A stretch of 64,000 bases of DNA, from positions 186,001-250,000 of the forward strand of contig JAACJM010000107.1 in assembly GCA_013368315.1 (NCBI GenBank). The letters run 5' to 3'. The notes under the pieces were generated by a model that saw only the letters and a list, made by a program, of their open reading frames with translations, did no database searches and was not told where the DNA came from. The position numbers were made by a program, and so were the translations under genes. This DNA comes from Tetrapyrgos nigripes (lineage: Eukaryota; Basidiomycota; Agaricomycetes; Agaricales; Campanellaceae). Positions 12,131 to 23,672 of the stretch are shown here, piece after piece (within the stretch, counting starts at the first letter, position 1; each line of letters starts with the position of its first letter).

Positions 12131-12138
12131 TATATAAG
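12131..12138 (+). promoter_or_regulatory. TATA box of SSP3
   Basis: TATATAAG in the same context as at 9880, 41 bases before the ATG at 12179. Confidence 0.6.
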
Positions 12139-12178
12139 CCCCTCTTACGAGTAACAGGTAGCTCAAACGACAGAAAAG

Positions 12179-12621
12179 ATGTTCAAATCCCTCACTGCAA
12201 TTTTCGTTCTCGCCCTCTCAGCTACCACCGCTGTCCATGCCATTCCCAACCGCATTCCCGAAAATGGACTTTGTGAGTGATCTCTGTCCTGGCACGACCA
12301 GCTACTAATGACTGGCGTCTTTGTCTTTCAGGTGATTCCATTGCCGGTCCTGTAAGTCGAACTGTTGTACTCCCTCTCCCCGGTGCTGATTTGTTTCCTC
12401 GTACAGGTCGGAACCTGTAACGCTTTTTAAATCACATAAGTGTTAAGCCAACGACTGACTTCAATCCTTCCTCCAATCTCAAGGTGCCCGGGGTTTGAAA
12501 TGCTGCATCCTTAATCCTGATAACGGAGTGTAAGTATCACGATTCCTGTCCAATGCGAAGCCGTGGTTATTGATTGCCCTCCAGCTGCAAACCTATCTCA
12601 TTCCAAGGATGCATTGCGTAG
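12179..12621 (+). CDS. small secreted six-cysteine protein (SSP3)
   Basis: Closest paralog of SSP2, in tandem with it. The signal peptide MFKSLTAIFVLALSATTAVH is followed by a slightly longer pro-region than in SSP2. All four introns and the 10-base micro-exon are kept. The six cysteines keep the spacing C-x9-C-x5-CC-x8-C-x7-C, with residues between them changed (for example ARGLK before the CC). The stop TAG is at 12619-12621. An intact frame and conserved splice sites argue that the gene is functional. Confidence 0.75.
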
Positions 12622-12679
12622 TTCAGGCGATTTCTTGGATGGGTGAAAGGTCTTTGTGACAAGTCTGATTGAGACAAGT

Positions 12680-13081
12680 AAACCAATGATGGTGTATGTA
12701 ACTGGTCACCCTTGAAAACATGATGATGAGCAGAATCATAACTAGAAGGTCCTTGTGCCATTTCAAATGTTGAAGGAGTCAGCTTGCACCAGAGACACCA
12801 TAAATAAAGAGGATTATATAGAGAGATTTCATTCGCGAGAGAAAAGACAGAGAAGAAAAATATAAAAAAGTAACCTTGAAACTCTACTACGAATCCTACA
12901 AATTTAAAGAAAAAAGGTGCAGCATAAAACTTATGTTACACGCCGCTCCATCCACCATACATTAGCACCTTTACTCAGGAGTAAGAAGGCACACGTGTCC
13001 ATTCTCGCAGCTGCCCTCATTTTGTGATTTGGAACCCAGAAAAACATTGAATGAGCCAAAACCGGTTGTACACGCAACCGA
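12680..13081. other. 3' flank of SEC24
   Basis: AT-rich spacer. The purine-rich, A-rich tract at about 12800-12920 probably contains transcript ends for the convergent SSP3 and SEC24. Nothing else seen. Confidence 0.4.
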
Positions 13082-16000
13082 CTAGTAGCCCCCGTTGCCG
13101 TTGACCTATAAGCAAACAAGATAGAATATGTCAGGGCCACGACACGCCTGAAATGTAGGGCACACACCTTCTCCTTCAGCGATCCGACGAACTGTTGATA
13201 ACTGGGCAACACATCTGCACGGTCTTGCACTAAGGCTGATAATGCCCATAACCTCAACGGAGCTTCACCATCCTCTTTGACAACATATAGATGAGGGTAG
13301 TATGGACCACGTCTCATCTCACGCGTCTTCTGAACGATAGCGTTGATTCGTTGTGAAAACGAGTTTTCGAGGATGGGGAGGGTAATCTGGGAAGCAAAGA
13401 ATCGTAAGGGACAGAACAGAACGTAAAGCACCGGGCATTCGATGCAAACGACATACCTTTCCACCTCTCAATACATCATAGCTTGGCAAGTCAAAGACGT
13501 CCATGATGAGCTGAGGAACGGCGTCACGACCGACCCAAAGGAAGATTGTCTGACCGTCTTCGATGAGGAACAACCCATGTCGCTCGAAACGTTCTGACGT
13601 CAATGGCAGAGGTGGTGGCATGATTACACCTTCAGGACCAACAGTTCCAGCCTGAGTTCAACAGAGTAAATTAGCGAGAACTCAGACAACTTTGTATGCG
13701 CATACACACCTCTGGAGGCATATTATGCAACGAATAAAAGTTGGGGTAGATGTAAGGAATCAATAATTGCGCAGGCATCGAAGTCAGCAGCGCCTGGGCA
13801 TAAGCCCTGATATCCGGAGGAATCTGTGCACTTTGACGTATTCCGACCTGACCGTCGCGTTAGTCAATATCAAACACCCACAAAGCTCACTCACATTCTT
13901 CAACAACCCCAACACCAACACGGGCAGCATCTTCAGATTTTCTCCAATAGCCAACTGTGCGCTAGCACCAGCTCCGGCAGCTGTCATGCTTCCCTTGTAG
14001 GTCTGCAAGATTTCCACGAGTTTGTTGAAAACGGCGTCTCTTGCATCCTCGAGTTTGTGTGTAAGAGATCTTTCGACAGCCTTATTTGCCAAGAGTGTCG
14101 CCAGAGCAATCTGGTCAGCAGATGCAAAGATTTCGGAGAGGTTTGAGGTCGTGGGCAGAGCTTGAGTGACAACTCGGATTCGTCGTTCGCCTGTGCATTT
14201 GGAAAAAAGGGATACAGTCAGGTTCTGGAGGTGCAGCCGTTGAAAAGATAAGCTAACCATAGCACGTAGTGTGCAAGACTGCGGTTTGGAACACTACGAA
14301 CGGTGCAGTGATCGTCTCCTCGATTTGGACTTCAATGGCGTAGCCTTGGTCCTGAGGGACAGCAGGCATAGCCAATAAATCGGTGGAACGGACAAAGAAG
14401 TTTCCGTGGAACGACGCCATACGGAGACCTAAGTACGAATGCATCGGTAAAACGATTAGAAAAGGCAAAGAAGTCAACAACTCACCTCTTGACGCTCGGA
14501 CACGCATAACAGCCTCCAACATGATCGGCATCGCCAACACTTCCCCAAACTCGTGTGCAAACTTGACTGCATCTTCTGGACGGCTAGCATTGAAGGCAGG
14601 GTAATAGTACGTCTGTCCTGAGGTGTAATGGGGTAGACACGCTGAATGAAAAAAAAAAAAACAGTCAGAACATCTCAAGAAAAACATCCACTACGACATA
14701 CCCAAAGTCGCCACGTCTTGATAAGCACTGCTAAACAAGAACATATCCACAGAAACTTGTGCTCGAGAACACTCAATCGCAAACGTCTTGAAGAACGTCG
14801 ACGCAGCCTGTAACAATCCACTCTCCTTGCTCGTTCCCAAAACCTTGGGGTCTTCTCTGTTTTTGAGAGCACCGACACCAACGCTGGGCAAGCTGGCCGA
14901 GAGAACCATAATTTGTCCACCAATCGGCGACATGAGCTTGAAACCAGCTTGGAGTGCTGGACCAAGGGCGCTACCGATGACAGTATTTTCTTTGAACATG
15001 TCGTTGATACGACCGAGGAGGCCTTCAAGGGCGCCTCCTTTGCGAGCCTCGGAAAGGTTGAGGAGAAGGTCGGTAGGCTTGGGAAGGAAGACGTCTTCAA
15101 TGTCAGAGACTACCAACATACTGGGCTCGGCTGGAGTGTCATCGGTAGGAGGAGGTAGCGAGAAGAAGTAGAGGGAGACATCAAAACAGATGATGGCGAT
15201 CTTGGTTCGTGAATCCTCATCGGGAATACGGTCGAGGCTTTCCAAAATTGTACGAGTAGCAGTAGCGACCATGCCTGCAAAAGTGAATCAACACCAGCCT
15301 TCATAACCTAAGACTCCGACAAACGCACCAGATTGCACAGCACCATGACTGACATCAATCAAGAAGACGTACACCGCAGGTTGCGGTGGGCGAACCATGT
15401 ACTCTGTGGGCGCGACATACTCGACAACTCCGTGGTTGAGTTCTGCACGAGACCAACGGTCGCCTGGTTGATTACGAGCCTGATCCCAATCGAACAACTG
15501 GGGCACCTCATTGCTCATATTGCACATACAACAACGCCATCTGTTACCACCGTCGATAAACTGAACATATGGATTGATGTATGTCCTGCACCGACGGCAT
15601 CGAGCAATTACGGTATCCGTCACAACAGGTACGGGTGCTTCTCCGGGGTCCAGGGTACGATATGGCGCGAGGACAAGAGCGAGAGGGACTTTAGACTTGC
15701 TGAGTAGTGAGGAAGTGGTAGGAATCGCGTTAAGCGTGCAACGCTGATAAGAACAGTGGGCATTTGCAGTTGGCGAAGGTGAAATGGACGCGTTGGGAGG
15801 CAGACGAATTTCTGGGGGAGGTAGTGAAAGATCTCGAGGATCCGGAGGGGAAGTAAGCAGATTGGTGGTGTACAGTTGGAATGGTTTTGGACCGCCCAAA
15901 CCCATCTGGCTGAACTGACCGGCGAGAGCGTTGGGATCCTGCTGACCGTACATGGGCTGCTGCTCCGGACCGTTTATGTATTCAGGTTGAGCGCCTTCAT

Positions 16001-16445
16001 GATACGACGGGGCTTGCTGTTGCTGCACCGCGAACCCTGGCTGAGCCAATCCCGGGGTAAAAAGCTGGGGCGGTTGTTGTTGCATTTGAGAAGACGCCAT
16101 TAAAGAATTGTCGTCCGCCGTTCCGTAGTATGCCTGAGTCTGTCCCGAAGCATATTGACGTCGTTTCGAATGACTTGGGCCGGTGAAGGCTGGGGCTGCA
16201 TCAATAGGCGCCTGAGGTCCTGCAGGTGCCGGTGGTTCCCATTGCGTGTGTCCAGTCGCGGTTTCTGATGTCCAGTTCTTCAAAATCTTGGAAATCGCGA
16301 ACGTGTCACTGTAACTCACCAATGAAAAGATAGCGCTGATGCTCTGGATTCCTAAATGACAATGAGTTGCAATCAAAGAGATGGAAAGAATTACATACCA
16401 TTCTGCAGCCCACCCTGGAGGAAGTTGTTGAGCTGGGGAAGCCAT
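13082..16445 (-). CDS. SEC24: SEC24, COPII coat cargo-selecting subunit
   Basis: Sec24 pairs with Sec23 in the inner COPII coat and picks cargo leaving the endoplasmic reticulum. The start [16 protein letters not shown] at 16443-16445 leads into a short WW-like segment (GHTQWEPP after two introns). A Gln/Pro-rich tail with [11 protein letters not shown] follows. The zinc finger reads [14 protein letters not shown] then [11 protein letters not shown]. The trunk begins [18 protein letters not shown] and continues through [12 protein letters not shown] and [15 protein letters not shown]. Helical and gelsolin-like C-terminal parts follow, with [20 protein letters not shown]. The last exon (NGNGGY) begins after a TATAG acceptor and stops at 13082-13084. 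About nine introns are present and the frame is intact. Confidence 0.92.
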
Positions 16446-17187
16446 GAGCGTTTTACAGATGAGTCGGGTGTGATCAAAACTCGCGGGCCACGTCTTAGAC
16501 GCCTTGGCCCTTTGCACAACAACTACAAATACACTCCATATCATTGACAAGTTCAACCGATACACGCGTTTACTCTACATCGAAAAAGCCAGCGAACTCG
16601 GACAGGAGGATAGAGAGAGTAGAAGTCATGATTGATAAATCGTACCAATGCACACTTAAAGTAGAGTCATCGTAATACTAGGATCTTAAAACAGCAAATA
16701 CCATAAGTAAGTAGAAGGACAGCGCAAAGCAAAAGAGCAAGGACATGGGACGAGGACAAGCGAGTGTGTGAATGCTACTAGTAGTACGGGTCGTCGGAAA
16801 GCGACTTCCTTTCTCCAAAAAGGAGAAATATCGCCAATAAAATTCGACGCGCTTTTGAGAGTATGATGACAATGAGTGATTGTACGAATGGACACAAGAC
16901 CAAGGAGTATGCATGTAAACAGACTTGAAGAATGAAATCAAATGAATGCAGATGAGAGACAGACAAAAAAAAAATGAGAATAAAATGAGGACTTTGCGCA
17001 AGTACTTTGGTTGGTTTGTAATTTTACTCCTACACGGACATCCCAAACCCGGTCGACTTTGTCTGGCTAGAGCGACGTCGGAAGATTAATTCAACTAAAA
17101 TACACTCTGGGCAGAAAACGAAGGGGACAGACCACGCGTTACCCGAAAAAAAAGAAACCAGTCAAACCACTCACACAACGCCAATCA
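16446..17187. other. SEC24 promoter and 3' flank of the G3BP-like gene
   Basis: Spacer between two minus-strand genes. Pyrimidine-rich minus-strand tracts just before the SEC24 start look like a fungal promoter. Minus-strand short frames at 16678-17046 are of low complexity and unrecognised. Confidence 0.4.
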
Positions 17188-18796
17188 TCATTTCCCGGCG
17201 TTACCACGTCCGCGTCCAGTACCCCCACCTCTTGCTCCACGGAACCCACTACCTCTATCGCCACCAGAGGCACCCCGTCCTTCATTGAAAGGAGGACCAC
17301 CACGACCACGGTTATTGACAGGTCTATCACCTCTCTCCCTCTTTGTCTCAACGATCACCCTCTGGGTACCACCTTCAGCCTCCACCTTCAAACCACCTTC
17401 ACCACCAGCATTCACAGACAGTGATGCAATGATAGCGCGCTTGGCAGCCTCGGCATTCTGGAATTCGGCGAATGCGCAAGCCTTGTTACGAACAATCTCC
17501 ACCGATTTAACAGGTCCAAATCGGGAGAGAGCAGTCTTGAGTGCAGCCTCGGTGACGGCTTCATTGACGCTCTGATCACATGAAAGGGAACACATCAGCA
17601 ACCAAGTGATGAGAGAGAGAAGGAAAAAAAAAATACCTTGATGAAGCACTGAGGAATGTTGACACTCTGCGCAGCGACGTACGCAGGGTGTGGTGTTCCT
17701 GCACGAGGGCCAACAGGAGTGGCTGGGACATTCTGAGGTGTGTGGGCACCACTACCAGCGCTGGGTGTACTAGGGACGTTCTCTGTCGTTCCTCTCGACT
17801 CTTGAGCGACGGCAGAGCCCCATTTCTTTGAGTTGGCAGCAGCTAGATTGGCCCACGTCTTGGGTTGAGGAGGTGCAGCGGGTTGTACCGGCTGAGGTGC
17901 TGCTGGGGGAGCGGGAGCAGCAGATGGTGCAGCAGTAGCGGGAGGAGGAACAGTGGAAGGAGCGGGGGGCTGGTACGGTGGAGGTGGAGGTGTCCCGGCT
18001 GCTGCAGGTGCTGACACTGCTGCAGGAGGAATAGGTGATTTGGGAACAGGAGCGGGGGAGGGTGATGGTTTGGGTTTCTCAGTTTCATGGTGGATACCAT
18101 TCATCTGAGTGGGTTGAGGCTCGGGGGCGGGAGTGGGAGTTTCCACAGGTGCATCGGCAATGTCAGAGACAGTTGTCGGTGGTTCCTGCACTGGGGCAGC
18201 CGTGGGGTCAGCAGCGACAGGTGGAGGCGGTTCGTGATGCTCAGGAGCAGGAGGAACAGGGGGAGCCGCGACAGGTTCAGGAATAGGCTCGGGAGTAGGA
18301 GCAGCGACCTCAGCGACCTCTTCTTCTGCAACTTCGTCATCAACGCTTTCTTCTTTGAGGAACCGGAAGATGTCGTTCAGGACAAAGTAACCATTGGGCT
18401 GCTCAGCGAGGAAGAAGGTCTGAACGAACTTCCGCCATTCGGTCTCGTCCTTATTTGACATCTCGCCGATGACCTGGATGACGATACCATTATTTGCCGA
18501 AGACTGAGCATCGACCGAATGAATGAAAATCTTGCAGTTCTCAAAGCCGATTTTGGTAATTTGAGCGTGGATTTCCTGCAGAGATGCGTTAGAGCCACGA
18601 TGGTCTTCGGAACAAAGCTGGACGTTACCGTTTGGCCGTGACAAGTGTGAGCATCCTCTCCCTCTGTACCATGAACGAAAGTTGAAGCCTTCCCATAGAA
18701 ACAATGCAGACGCTCCGGTTCCTTGTTCACATACTGATAGTATTGAGGAACGAATTGCCAACCGACTTCAGAAGGTTGTGGGGTGGTACTGGCCAT
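17188..18796 (-). CDS. G3BP/Nxt3-like NTF2-domain, RRM and RGG protein
   Basis: Proteins of this type (G3BP in animals, Nxt3 in fission yeast, distantly Bre5) bind RNA, join stress granules and partner ubiquitin proteases. The N-terminus MASTTPQPSEVGWQFVPQYY opens an NTF2 domain that continues with HGTEGEDAHTCHG, an intron, then EIHAQITKIGFENCKIFIHS, VDAQSS, VIQVIGEMSN and FFLAEQPNGYFVLNDIFRF. A long Pro/Ala/Glu-rich linker follows. After an intron near 17587-17637 comes an RRM with VKSVEIVRNKACAFAEFQNA, then an Arg/Gly-rich RGG tail. The stop is at 17188-17190. The domain order is diagnostic, and the exact fungal gene name is left open. Confidence 0.88.
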
Positions 18797-19445
18797 GCTG
18801 AATAAGAAACTCGGTGGTCAGTTTTCTGGGGAATCCTCGGTCAAACCGGGAAAACATACGCAGAAAGTGGAGAGAAAAGAGAGAACGAAGAAATCTAGAG
18901 GTAGATTGGAATGGAATGGATGCCACAGAGGCGGATGGTGCAAAAAGCAGAAGCGTCAAACAGCTTCAAATTCGCAGAAAAATCGCGTCGCACCTTCCCA
19001 CGGTCTACCTATACTTGCCACTGTTTGCTCAGCATTTGCTTTACTTATTCTCTGCGTTTTCTCATCAAAAAATCATGTTAACTTGCTTCTTGGTTTTCCA
19101 GCTCTCCTTGACTAGATTCCTCAGACTTGTGCATGCCTCTCGCTGTGGGCAAGTGTCACTGAGCGCTTTGGCTGAGTCAGGCACGGACTGCATTCGACTC
19201 AGACATCCCTCCGATGATTGGCACTGTATGTATTTGCTTGCTCCTTGAGCGCTCGGAAAAGATGTGGAAGAGCTTCTCCCGGTTGCTACTAATCTTGCAC
19301 TGCCTTTTGACTGCCTATCTGGATTGCGACCAATCTCGAGCAGTACACCCGTCGTTGAATAAGGTTGGGCGAAACTAATTGTTATCATACATCTGCTTAC
19401 TTTCCTTCAACATATTTCGCCTGTAAGGATGTTGTGCAATGAGAC
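18797..19445. other. divergent intergenic region
   Basis: Upstream DNA shared by the G3BP-like gene (-) and the F-box/LRR gene (+). From about 19280 it is duplicated at 23978 onward. Overlapping plus-strand frames (18783-19248) show no domain. Confidence 0.45.
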
Positions 19446-21260
19446 TATATAAACCGCTTTGCAATATATAAACCGCTTTGCAATATATAAATCGCTTTGC
19501 AACACCGTGCCGCCATCATCAATCGACGATGATTGGGCTCATTGATCTACCAACGGAGACTTTGCAAACGATTGCTCATGAAGTTGGGGTACGCACGATA
19601 TCTTCCACTCTAGTAGCCGTCTTCTTGCAATTGACGCATGTCTCTTCCCGAGTTAGGCTGGGTCCTGGTCCAATAACATCCCTCAACAGCTCACCCCATT
19701 TCGAACTGTCTGTAAATTACTCAACTCCATCGTCGAACCCTTTCTATTCTCCGAAATCGCACTCAACACGCATCCAGGAGCACTCTCCACGACCACAATC
19801 CCGTTCTGCAAAGCACTTTGCAATCGCACAGACTCTGCTAGCGGAGAAGCCAATAATGGCTTGGCAATTCACGTCAGGAATTTGAAGCTCCGGACATACA
19901 GTACAAGACCGCAGGGACCTTGTACTGATGACGGAACGGTATCTGAATCATGGCAGGAGCTGCTCATCCATACCCTTTCCAGTCTCATTAACCTCAGAAA
20001 GATTGTGTGAGTACTTATATATGTCTCATACTATGCTCTTCTTCTGATAGCGTCCTCGGACAGTTGGGTCCTCTCGCAAGACACCCCAGACTGGATGTAT
20101 GCCCAAATTCCCTTAGTCCTCTCCAAACTTCCATCATTTTCTGTATTCGAAGTGAACGGCGATCAAGGCTGGCTCCAGTCCTATCCGAATCTTTTTCCTC
20201 TTGATCGTCTCAAAAACCTTCAGACATTGGTGATCAAGGCAGACAATCTTCCTAACAGTGGATTCGATTCCTGTATCCTTCGACCTCTCTCCATCGCACT
20301 GAAGAACAGTCCTGCCCTTCAGGAGTTAGAAATCAACGGACCACAGCCTAAAATGGGCGAACCTACTCACTCCCTTCATGATCTACTTGAAAATGTCACT
20401 ACCACGGCACCGCTGAAGATCACGAAACTCTCTGTGCAGAACCTGAACATGGACATTGATCCCGCGTTTTCATCCCATCTCAAATGCTTGACTTGTGTCG
20501 ACGTTATGAATTGGCGCAGAAACGGAAAGACGGGCAATTTTTGGACGATGTTGCAAAAGGGAAATGTTTGTTTAGAGGATTTGCGGGTTGATAGCGAGAT
20601 AGACGGGACTCTTTTGAAGTATCTCCAAGAGTTTCATTCCGGGTTGAAAAGTCTCCGTCTCTCGGGAGCTGCCAGTAGTTTCACTGATGCGGAATCCGAC
20701 GAGGTTGCAGGTCTCTTCTATGGTTCTGTGTTGCCAAAACTTGCAGGGAACTTGCATCAACTATCGGTCAACCCATCATACGAAGGGGACTGGTGCTTTG
20801 GACTTCATAACATTGAGGTGTTTTCCAAATGCCTAAACCTGGAGCATCTGAACGTATGTTTGAAGCTCCGCGAAGTCGACGACTTGATCGTGAGTACTAC
20901 TCTCCTGGTTGACTCTTTCGTAGCTTTTACTGATGCCATTACGACACCGATGCTGACTGCTGGAAAACAGATACCACTTTTAAACATGGCCCACTCACTA
21001 CCAAAATTGAGGGGCCTTTCCCTTTCTTCCGCGGACACTACTTCGAACCGAGGAGCAACCTGTGGCAATTCTTCGATGTCATACCATCACAATATTATGG
21101 AGAAAATCCACGAGGCGCTGAGGAATACAACTCCTGCAGAAGCACATGCGAATTCTGCTTTACGCATCTCCGGATTTATGCGCAGCTATTCTGTCTGCAG
21201 GGAAGAAGACGGGTCTCTGAAATATCGTGAGAGCTCTTGGTTCAATGGTGATATCAAGGT
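19280..21260 (+). repeat. direct duplicate 1 of the F-box/LRR locus
   Basis: Matches 23978-26040 from a shared block (CTCCCGGTTGCTACTAATCT) about 240 bases before the start codon to the last exon. This copy has three TATA units where the other has one, and lacks the 132-base insertion found in the other. Confidence 0.85.
19446..19502 (+). repeat. triplicated 19-base TATA-box unit in the F-box/LRR promoter
   Basis: Three tandem units of TATATAAACCGCTTTGCAA; the third has one change. The duplicate locus has one unit at 24183-24201. The TATA box itself is inside the unit, so the intact gene has three in phase at 19-base steps, ending 26 bases before its ATG. Confidence 0.9.
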
Positions 21261-21282
21261 GGTCCCCGCCGGACAAAATTAA
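19529..21282 (+). CDS. F-box/leucine-rich-repeat-type protein
   Basis: The start MIGLIDLPTETLQTIAHEVG at 19529 is a typical mushroom F-box opening. An intron follows (donor GTACGC), then LNSIVEPFLFSEIALNT and TIPFCKALC in the next exon. A second intron (GTGAGT donor near 20008) probably uses the acceptor GGACAG at about 20063, which keeps the frame into WVLSQDTPDWMYAQIPLVLS. The long last exon has irregular leucine-rich stretches such as LKNLQTLVIKADNLP, LQELEINGPQP, LEDLRVDSEIDG and LKSLRLSG, and ends in TAA at 21280-21282. F-box proteins recruit substrates to SCF ubiquitin ligases, and this family is highly expanded in mushrooms. Of four copies in the window only this one looks intact. Confidence 0.72.
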
Positions 21283-21640
21283 GAACTTGCATAGTGCACC
21301 TGAATCTTGTCGTTATTGCATATTTGTCAGTACTTGCTTTTTTTTTTTGGAGGAGCGTTTGAGGTAGCCATATTGCTAGACGACACAGAGGTCCGACGTT
21401 AGCTCAGGCCCGCGGTCGAGGGTGCGAAGGATCCAAACCGATACTGCATGTACATACATAGGGCATAATCATAGTCATATATTTGCCTCCGAGGGGAAAT
21501 GCCTTTACGCACAATGTGTGGGACTCAGGGCAGGAAAACGATAATAGATCGTCACGATTAAAGCCGTTATACCAAAAGAGAGATCCTCGGTCATTGCAAT
21601 TGAGACGGGTTGCCCCGACGCTCCCAAGGGAAGGAATCGT
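21283..21640. other. 3' flank of the F-box/LRR gene
   Basis: Contains a T-rich run near 21340 and otherwise no recognisable feature. Confidence 0.4.
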
Positions 21641-22300
21641 TCATTGGGGCGAGTGACCTCGCCTCTCGCGACTCCCAGTTCTCCGAATTAGATCCTGCTC
21701 AATACCCACTAAAACCCCTGCTACGTTGGGCCAGTTCTTAGGTAAATTCTTTTCATTATGGAGTAGACCTTTCCAAGTATTTTCTACTACCTTTTTAGGT
21801 ATCGCTCTTTGGCTAAGTGGCTTCATACTTATTAGTCATTCTCGCGTCGAGCTTAATCCTTTCGTTTATCATCCTTCACCACCTGTTTTCAATTTCTTGG
21901 TCAGGGAAAAGGCGCTCCATCGTTGGCAATGACTCTTTCACAGCGCAGAATCCATATAAGGTACGCAGACTCCGCTATTATTATTCTCTACACTGAGCGC
22001 GTCTCACCAGGTACATGCTGTCCAGACTGACTACCTTTGACTTCGCTAGGAGCTGCTCCAGTTATCGTTCCAAGGCCCGGGCGATACCAGTCCTTTTTAG
22101 ACTTCTTCTCCCATAGACGCTGCGCAAGATCCCATATCAAAGCCTGGATCCGGGGACTCGCATGAGGTTAGGATATGGAACATATCCTCAAGTTGATGGT
22201 CGTGTTTGCACATCGCTCGTTCTTGGATCTCTGCTGAATAAGACGGCCGAAGCCAGTGGGATCCAGTCATATATGCATTGTGAGTCACCATCCAGAGGAA
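21641..22300 (-). mobile_element. decayed non-LTR (LINE) retrotransposon fragment
   Basis: Two minus-strand pieces resemble the C-terminal part of basidiomycete LINE polyproteins that carry an RNase H-like region. At 22097-22291 MVTHNAYMTGSHW, then CKHDHQLEDMFHILTSCESP, matches the usual Cys/His-containing segment. At 21641-21826 VVENTWKGLLHNEKNLPKNW then VAGVLVG matches the very C-terminal block. Stops and shifts separate them, and no reverse-transcriptase core is present. It is a dead 3' fragment; the match is from memory of the family. Confidence 0.6.
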
Positions 22301-23154
22301 ATTTCTGGTTTTTCTTGAGAAGTCCTTTGAAAGCTATCCATCCAATCCAATTAATAACCATCATCGTCGCGGCTGAAAGGAAAGGGGAAAGCCCGGAAGG
22401 TGGAGCAGCAGCGCGTCTGCGTCTGCATGGTGATGGTCGAAAAAAAAAAGTCGCGTCGTGTCGCGCTGCGACTGCAGTAAATCGCGTGGAATGACAAAAT
22501 TTTAGGGAGTGATAGAAGTAGGAGATGCCCAAAAGTATTCATCGCACCAGTGAGAGGGAGAGGTGCGGTAGGATGGTGTAGATTGCGTCGATAGGACCCT
22601 GGTCACCGGGCTGTTATTCCCAAAAAAACTGGTTATGGGGGTAACCAGGCGCCTACACCTTCAAAGAGGTGTTTGGGCTTGACGGTGTGGACGATGTGGG
22701 GAGGGTGGTGCACATATGGCCAGAGCTGGAGAGAAGAGAGCAGTATTTCAGTTAATATATGTTTAGAAGGAAAACGAGAGAGAGAGACGTATAACTTACT
22801 TTCGCGAGAGATTTATAGTTCCTTCGGTTTAAATCGACGCTGCAGATCTCGTCAGCACCTTATGGAAGCCATGTACAAGAAACGGAACCTTACATAGCAA
22901 TTAGTTGAGGTGTGGACCTATTGACGAGGATATCACAGACAGCAATCTGCTCGAAGGGTTAGACTATATTTACAAGAACGTCAGAGAGTCAGAAAATTCA
23001 CCTCGTCAGTGCCAAGTTTGGCCTGACCATCCTTATATAGCGTTTCTGCGTCTCTTTCGGCAGCTTGATAAACCACGGGCGCTATCTGGAGAATGGTAGA
23101 GGAGAGTAACATGGTAGACACTAGTAAAAAAAGAAAGTTAGTACATTCGGAAAT
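22301..23154. other. unassigned region between repeat relics
   Basis: A plus-strand frame at 22905-23099 (DEDITDSNLLEGLDYIYKNV) is coherent but unrecognised and short. A run of A bases lies at 22441-22450. No complete gene is seen. Confidence 0.35.
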
Positions 23155-23672
23155 TCAGCCAAAAGCCAAGGAAAGTACATCAAAAAAAGTAAGACTTCTC
23201 TCGGTCTTCGCACTCCGGGGAAGTAAGGATGACCTGGTGCTTGAGGCGACGTGTAGGGGGTTGAATGGGGTCCATGGTGATTTCCTGGCATCGTATGAGC
23301 GCAGGTACGCGAGAATATCATAGGAAACACGCACCTCAAATAGCTCTTGAGCCTTACTAGACGAGTTTAAGACTACAGCTTGTATCCCCTTGTCCAACAA
23401 ATCCTTCACCTGCGCATCCATCAAAGCATTGAGTGGACTTATAACCAGGATAACTTTCCGAGACTGATGGTTGAGTTCCGAGTAATAGAAAAGTGGGTAC
23501 CAGAAAGAGTCTTCCCGCCGCCTGTAGGCACGTCATACATCGTACTTATGCCTTGTATGATGTTACGGCCGGCTTTTTCTTGACGTTCGCAGAGGGAGAG
23601 GATACTCCAGATCATACATAAGGTATCTCTGGCGCGTCGAAGCGTTGCTTCGTCGATAGTTGGTCTGTCCAT
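23155..23672 (-). pseudogene. RecQ-like DEAD helicase, N-terminal fragment with frameshift
   Basis: The fragment reads LRRARDTLCMIWSI, CERQEKAGRNIIQGIS, then the Walker A motif DVPTGGGKT. The expected continuation (FWYPLF, ELNHQSRKVILVISPL, DAQVKDLLDKGIQAVVL) lies in another frame, so a small indel just after Walker A breaks the gene. No motif II (DEAH), later helicase motifs or RecQ C-terminal region follows. RecQ-like ATP-dependent helicases of this kind are amplified in many mushroom genomes. This is a non-functional fragment. Confidence 0.65.

Larger units (their letters stand above)
11480..12680 (+). repeat. direct duplication unit B (SSP3 with its promoter)
   Basis: Second copy of the unit at 9360-10400, including the promoter, TATA box, five-exon gene and about 100 bases of 3' flank (GAAAACATG and the preceding tract match 10440-10460). 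Borders are approximate. Confidence 0.75.

Noticed and set aside
17285..18458. Long ORFs opposite the G3BP-like gene
   Set aside because: They are antisense shadows of the Pro/Ala-rich linker and RGG tail.
18783..19248. Plus-strand ORFs upstream of the F-box gene
   Set aside because: Two overlapping frames with no domain, lying in the promoter of the divergent G3BP-like gene.
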